From Syntrophobotulus glycolicus DSM 8271 (GTDB lineage: Bacteria > Bacillota > Desulfitobacteriia > Desulfitobacteriales > Syntrophobotulaceae), in the NCBI RefSeq assembly GCF_000190635.1, contig NC_015172.1:1674001-1738000 (forward strand): a stretch of 64,000 nt of DNA, read 5' to 3'. Under the pieces are notes generated by a model that saw only the letters and a program-made list of their open reading frames with translations, did not search any database and had not been told where the DNA came from. Both the position numbers and the translations under genes were made by a program. Below, piece after piece: positions 61,736-64,000 of this stretch (position 1 is its first letter; the number at the start of each line of letters is the position of its first letter).

Positions 61736-62500
61736 ATGCGGCGCAGAAGACACCAGGTAGAAGATATGCCGCTTTTGGAACACCTGAAAGCGCTTCGCAA
61801 AGTATTACTGATCTCTGCTTACGCAATTGCAATAGGAACCGCTCTGGGCTGGTTTGCCAGTGACCTTGTTTATCGCTTTTTAGCAGAACCGGTTGTGGAA
61901 ATAGGCAATGTCGATTTTATTACCACAACACCAATGGAACCCGTCATGGTCAAACTCAAAGTTTCAGTTATTGTTGGTATAATCATCGCAGCACCGGTTC
62001 TTTTTTGGCAGATATGGAGCTTCCTGCTTCCGGCTTTGAAAAAAAATGAACGGAAATACTTGTATTTTATGGTTCCTTCTTCTGTTCTGCTTTTTCTAGG
62101 AGGCGCGGCGTTTTGCTTTTTTGTCGTCCTGCCGGTAGGCTTGCGATTTCTTCTTTCTGCCGGAGGCGGATCGTTGGATGTTACCCCTCTTCTTTCTAAA
62201 TCAGCCTATCTTGATTTTATCATTACTTTGTTTTTAAGTTTCGGTCTGGTATTCCAAATGCCGATTATCCTTCTTCTTTTAATCAAGCTGGGTTATTTAT
62301 CACCGAAGACTTTGGCAAAGTACAGAAAATATGCCTTTTTGACGATAATTGTTATTGCTGTGGTTATTTCACCGACTCCTGATCTGATGACCCAGATGCT
62401 CATGGCCCTTCCGATGTACTTCCTGTACGAGATCAGTATCTGGTTAGGTATCCTGATTGGAAGGAAGAAGAAAAAAACTGAAGCTGCGGCTGAGCAATAG
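61736..62500 (+). CDS. tatC: Sec-independent translocase protein TatC
   Basis: A 254-residue TatC with six helices: MPLLEHLKALRKVLL, FITTTPMEPVMVKLKVS, and LSFGLVFQMPIILLLL. It recognises twin-arginine signals. GAGAGGAAGTG precedes ATG 61736. TatA/B follows 13 bp later. Confidence 0.96.
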   Translation: MRRRRHQVEDMPLLEHLKALRKVLLISAYAIAIGTALGWFASDLVYRFLAEPVVEIGNVDFITTTPMEPVMVKLKVSVIVGIIIAAPVLFWQIWSFLLPALKKNERKYLYFMVPSSVLLFLGGAAFCFFVVLPVGLRFLLSAGGGSLDVTPLLSKSAYLDFIITLFLSFGLVFQMPIILLLLIKLGYLSPKTLAKYRKYAFLTIIVIAVVISPTPDLMTQMLMALPMYFLYEISIWLGILIGRKKKKTEAAAEQ

Positions 62501-62513
62501 GGGGGGAAAGAAA

Positions 62514-62894
62514 ATGGGCTTAACTGAAATCTTGCTTATCCTGTTTGTGGCTCTGGTTGTGTTTGGCCCGGAAGATCTTCCTGATGTCGCAAGGGCATTG
62601 GGGAAGATCGTCTATCAGATCCGTAAGTATTCGGCTGAAATTACCAGAGAAATACAAGAAAGCTATGAGGCGCCGGCCAAAGCCATTAATGAAGCCATTA
62701 AGGGTGATTCCCCCGGAAATCAAGTTGCCTCCGATGATCCGGTAATCCCCATTAATGATCAAAATCAAGAAGAACTTTTAACCTATGAAGACGAGGGAAA
62801 CAAGGCCAAGCAGGAAAATAAGGAATCGGATAATCCTTTGGCGGATCTTCCCCCAGATATGGTATTATCCTCAAAAGAAGACACAAGCAGGTGA
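62514..62894 (+). CDS. tatA: Sec-independent translocase protein TatA/TatB
   Basis: A 126-residue protein: one N-terminal helix (LTEILLILFVALVVFGPEDLPDVARALGK), an amphipathic helix and a long acidic tail (Glu/Asn/Asp-rich). The FGPEDLP start fits TatA/B; the extended tail is more TatB-like. GGGGGGGAAAG precedes ATG 62514. Stop overlaps the next gene by four bases. Confidence 0.93.
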   Translation: MGLTEILLILFVALVVFGPEDLPDVARALGKIVYQIRKYSAEITREIQESYEAPAKAINEAIKGDSPGNQVASDDPVIPINDQNQEELLTYEDEGNKAKQENKESDNPLADLPPDMVLSSKEDTSR

Positions 62895-63868
62895 AAACCT
62901 TGAAGCATAAACGGCTATTCAGTGAAATAAAAGCAGATTTGACAAAAGTGGAGAAAGAGCTGGATAAACTTTTGGCGGTTGATGATCCTATCCTGTCTAA
63001 GACCTGTGTTTATTTGCTCCAAGCAGGGGGTAAAAGAATGCGTCCAGGCTTTACTTTGCTTTCGGGCAGGTTTTTTAACTATGATTTCAAGAAAATTTTA
63101 CCCGTGGCAATGGCGATTGAGCTGATTCATATGGCAACTCTGGTCCATGATGATGTTGTGGACGCTTCTCTGACCAGACGGGGCAGACCGACCTTAGCCG
63201 CCGGCTGGGGAAATACCGTTTCAGTGGCCACAGGGGATTTCCTTTTTGCCAAAGCGTTAGAAATGATCGGGAAAATAGATGATCCCGGTGTGGCTAAGAT
63301 CTTAGCCGATGTCAGCGTGGAGATGTGCCAGGGTGAGATTCAGCAGATTTGGAGCGCTTTTGACGTCAAGCAGAATTTCAAGCAATACTATTACAGGATT
63401 CGCCGCAAGACCGCTCTGCTGATCGGGTTAAGCTGCAGGCTCGGGGCCATGGTTTCTGATGGCAGCCTGAGACATATGTGGTTGCTGGAGACCTATGGAC
63501 ATTGCCTGGGGATAGCCTTTCAAATCATTGATGATATTCTGGACATTATCGCCGATCCTGACGAAATGGGGAAACCTGTCGGCGGGGATATTCGTCAGGG
63601 GATCATGACACTCCCCATGATTTATGCGCTTCAGAGTTCCGGGCACAGGGAACGCTTGGGTCAGCTGCTGGCTCTGAAGAATAAAAAGGAAGCCCAGGTC
63701 CAGGAGGTTATCCATATGATTAAAAACTCTGATGGGATTGAACGGTCGAGAACAGTTGTGGATAAATATATTAATAAAGCCTTAAAGCATTTAGAGGAAC
63801 TTCCAAAGATTCCCGCTAAGAAAGCGCTGAGGGAATTGGCTGTTTTTGTGGGGGAAAGAAGTTACTGA
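62891..63868 (+). CDS. hepT: Polyprenyl diphosphate synthase (HepT-type)
   Basis: A 325-residue trans-prenyltransferase with both catalytic sites LVHDDVVD and IIDDILDI and the substrate Lys/Arg in QAGGKRMRPG. It should make the C35-C50 chain for menaquinone with the HepS-like subunit. GTG start inside the tatA stop; TTG 62900 is the alternative. Ends at a terminator. Confidence 0.94.
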   Translation: MKTLKHKRLFSEIKADLTKVEKELDKLLAVDDPILSKTCVYLLQAGGKRMRPGFTLLSGRFFNYDFKKILPVAMAIELIHMATLVHDDVVDASLTRRGRPTLAAGWGNTVSVATGDFLFAKALEMIGKIDDPGVAKILADVSVEMCQGEIQQIWSAFDVKQNFKQYYYRIRRKTALLIGLSCRLGAMVSDGSLRHMWLLETYGHCLGIAFQIIDDILDIIADPDEMGKPVGGDIRQGIMTLPMIYALQSSGHRERLGQLLALKNKKEAQVQEVIHMIKNSDGIERSRTVVDKYINKALKHLEELPKIPAKKALRELAVFVGERSY

Positions 63869-63900
63869 GTTTCCGGAGAAAGCAAAAAAGAAGGATCGAT

Positions 63901-63944
63901 AAGCTGCCTGTAATGGTTTAACATGAAGGCAGCTTTTATTCTTT
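63901..63944 (+). terminator. Intrinsic terminator of the quinone/Tat operon
   Basis: AAGCTGCCT (63901-63909) and AGGCAGCTT (63927-63935), then TTATTCTTTT. Confidence 0.88.
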
Positions 63945-63962
63945 TGGGATGAGGAAAACTAT

Positions 63963-64000
63963 TTGGGAAATTATAGCAAAAGAGATCGGAACGAATACAA
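63963..64000 (+). CDS. Start of a gene cut by the window end (uncertain)
   Basis: TTG 63963 follows GAGGA at good distance and opens a frame beginning MGNYSKRDRNEY up to the edge. A different frame from ATG 63954 area is also open. Twelve codons are too few to name a product. Confidence 0.3.
   Translation, partial: MGNYSKRDRNEY

Noticed and set aside
1-64000. CRISPR arrays, insertion sequences, prophage or integrase genes
   Set aside because: No regularly spaced repeats, transposase or integrase motifs, or phage structural genes were found on either strand.

Overview
The window looks like a chromosome segment of a spore-forming, strictly anaerobic Firmicute, most likely a Desulfitobacterium / Dehalobacter / Desulfosporosinus-type member of the former Peptococcaceae. 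The reasons are the sporulation genes (spoIVA, spmA, spmB, gerW), oxygen-sensitive chemistry (rubrerythrin, the radical-SAM thiamine route with ThiH, many Fe-S proteins), menaquinone-type polyprenyl genes beside tat genes, an ispH-S1 fusion, strong Shine-Dalgarno sites and frequent TTG/GTG starts. I see no prophage, insertion sequence, CRISPR array or rRNA. Genus is an inference from gene content only.

Layout. 1-8.4 kb: envelope/glycosylation locus (end of a MacB-type permease, a secreted CWB2 wall-binding protein, a GT-C glycosyltransferase, galE on the minus strand, an OmpR-type response regulator with its histidine kinase, a polyprenyl-phosphate glycosyltransferase and a GtrA flippase-like protein). 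Three promoters here carry the same direct repeat, TTCAG, phased at 11 bp, which suggests one local regulon. 8.4-12.3 kb: an orphan response regulator lacking every phosphorylation residue, a CheV-type protein, DAHP synthase, rubrerythrin and an ArsC/Spx-fold protein. 12.3-18 kb: a large structured non-coding RNA with its own promoter and terminator (candidate raiA-class RNA), then a TPP riboswitch and thiGHECSF. 18-24.1 kb: a YtrA-type regulator with ABC-2 exporter, a Yip1 protein and a MacA/MacB-type tripartite ABC exporter. 24.1-31.1 kb: small proteins, EcsC, tautomerase, DUF47-Pit phosphate transport, HD protein, Fur-family regulator, YbaK and cardiolipin synthase.

31.1-34.4 kb: spore locus (DUF2953, gerW, spmA, spmB) and rluB. 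34.4-38.9 kb: two tandem FadR-type regulators followed by a multi-[4Fe-4S] protein and an HI0933-family flavoprotein. 38.9-40.8 kb: a truncated hutP-like remnant, chorismate mutase aroH, a small membrane protein and a CPBP protease. 40.8-49.7 kb: a housekeeping run cmk, plsC, ispH-S1, ftsW/spoVE, DUF512 radical-SAM protein, der, plsY, gpsA, followed by spoIVA and an ACT-domain protein. 52-59.5 kb: two CorA paralogs (one with a variant signature motif), GNAT, tRNA-Pro(GGG), a small membrane protein, an AIM24-family protein, a PAS-GGDEF-HD-GYP protein and a dual-CDGSH Fe-S protein. 59.6-64 kb: Toprim mini-protein, then a quinone/Tat cluster (HepS-like subunit, UbiA-family prenyltransferase, tatC, tatA/B, HepT-type polyprenyl synthase).

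The strongest leads are the 11-bp phased TTCAG operators, the structured RNA at about 12.43-12.77 kb, the phosphorylation-dead response regulator beside cheV, the probable CTG start and promoter-covering palindrome of the YtrA-type regulator, and several short genes (26, 40 and 58 residues) with good ribosome binding sites.
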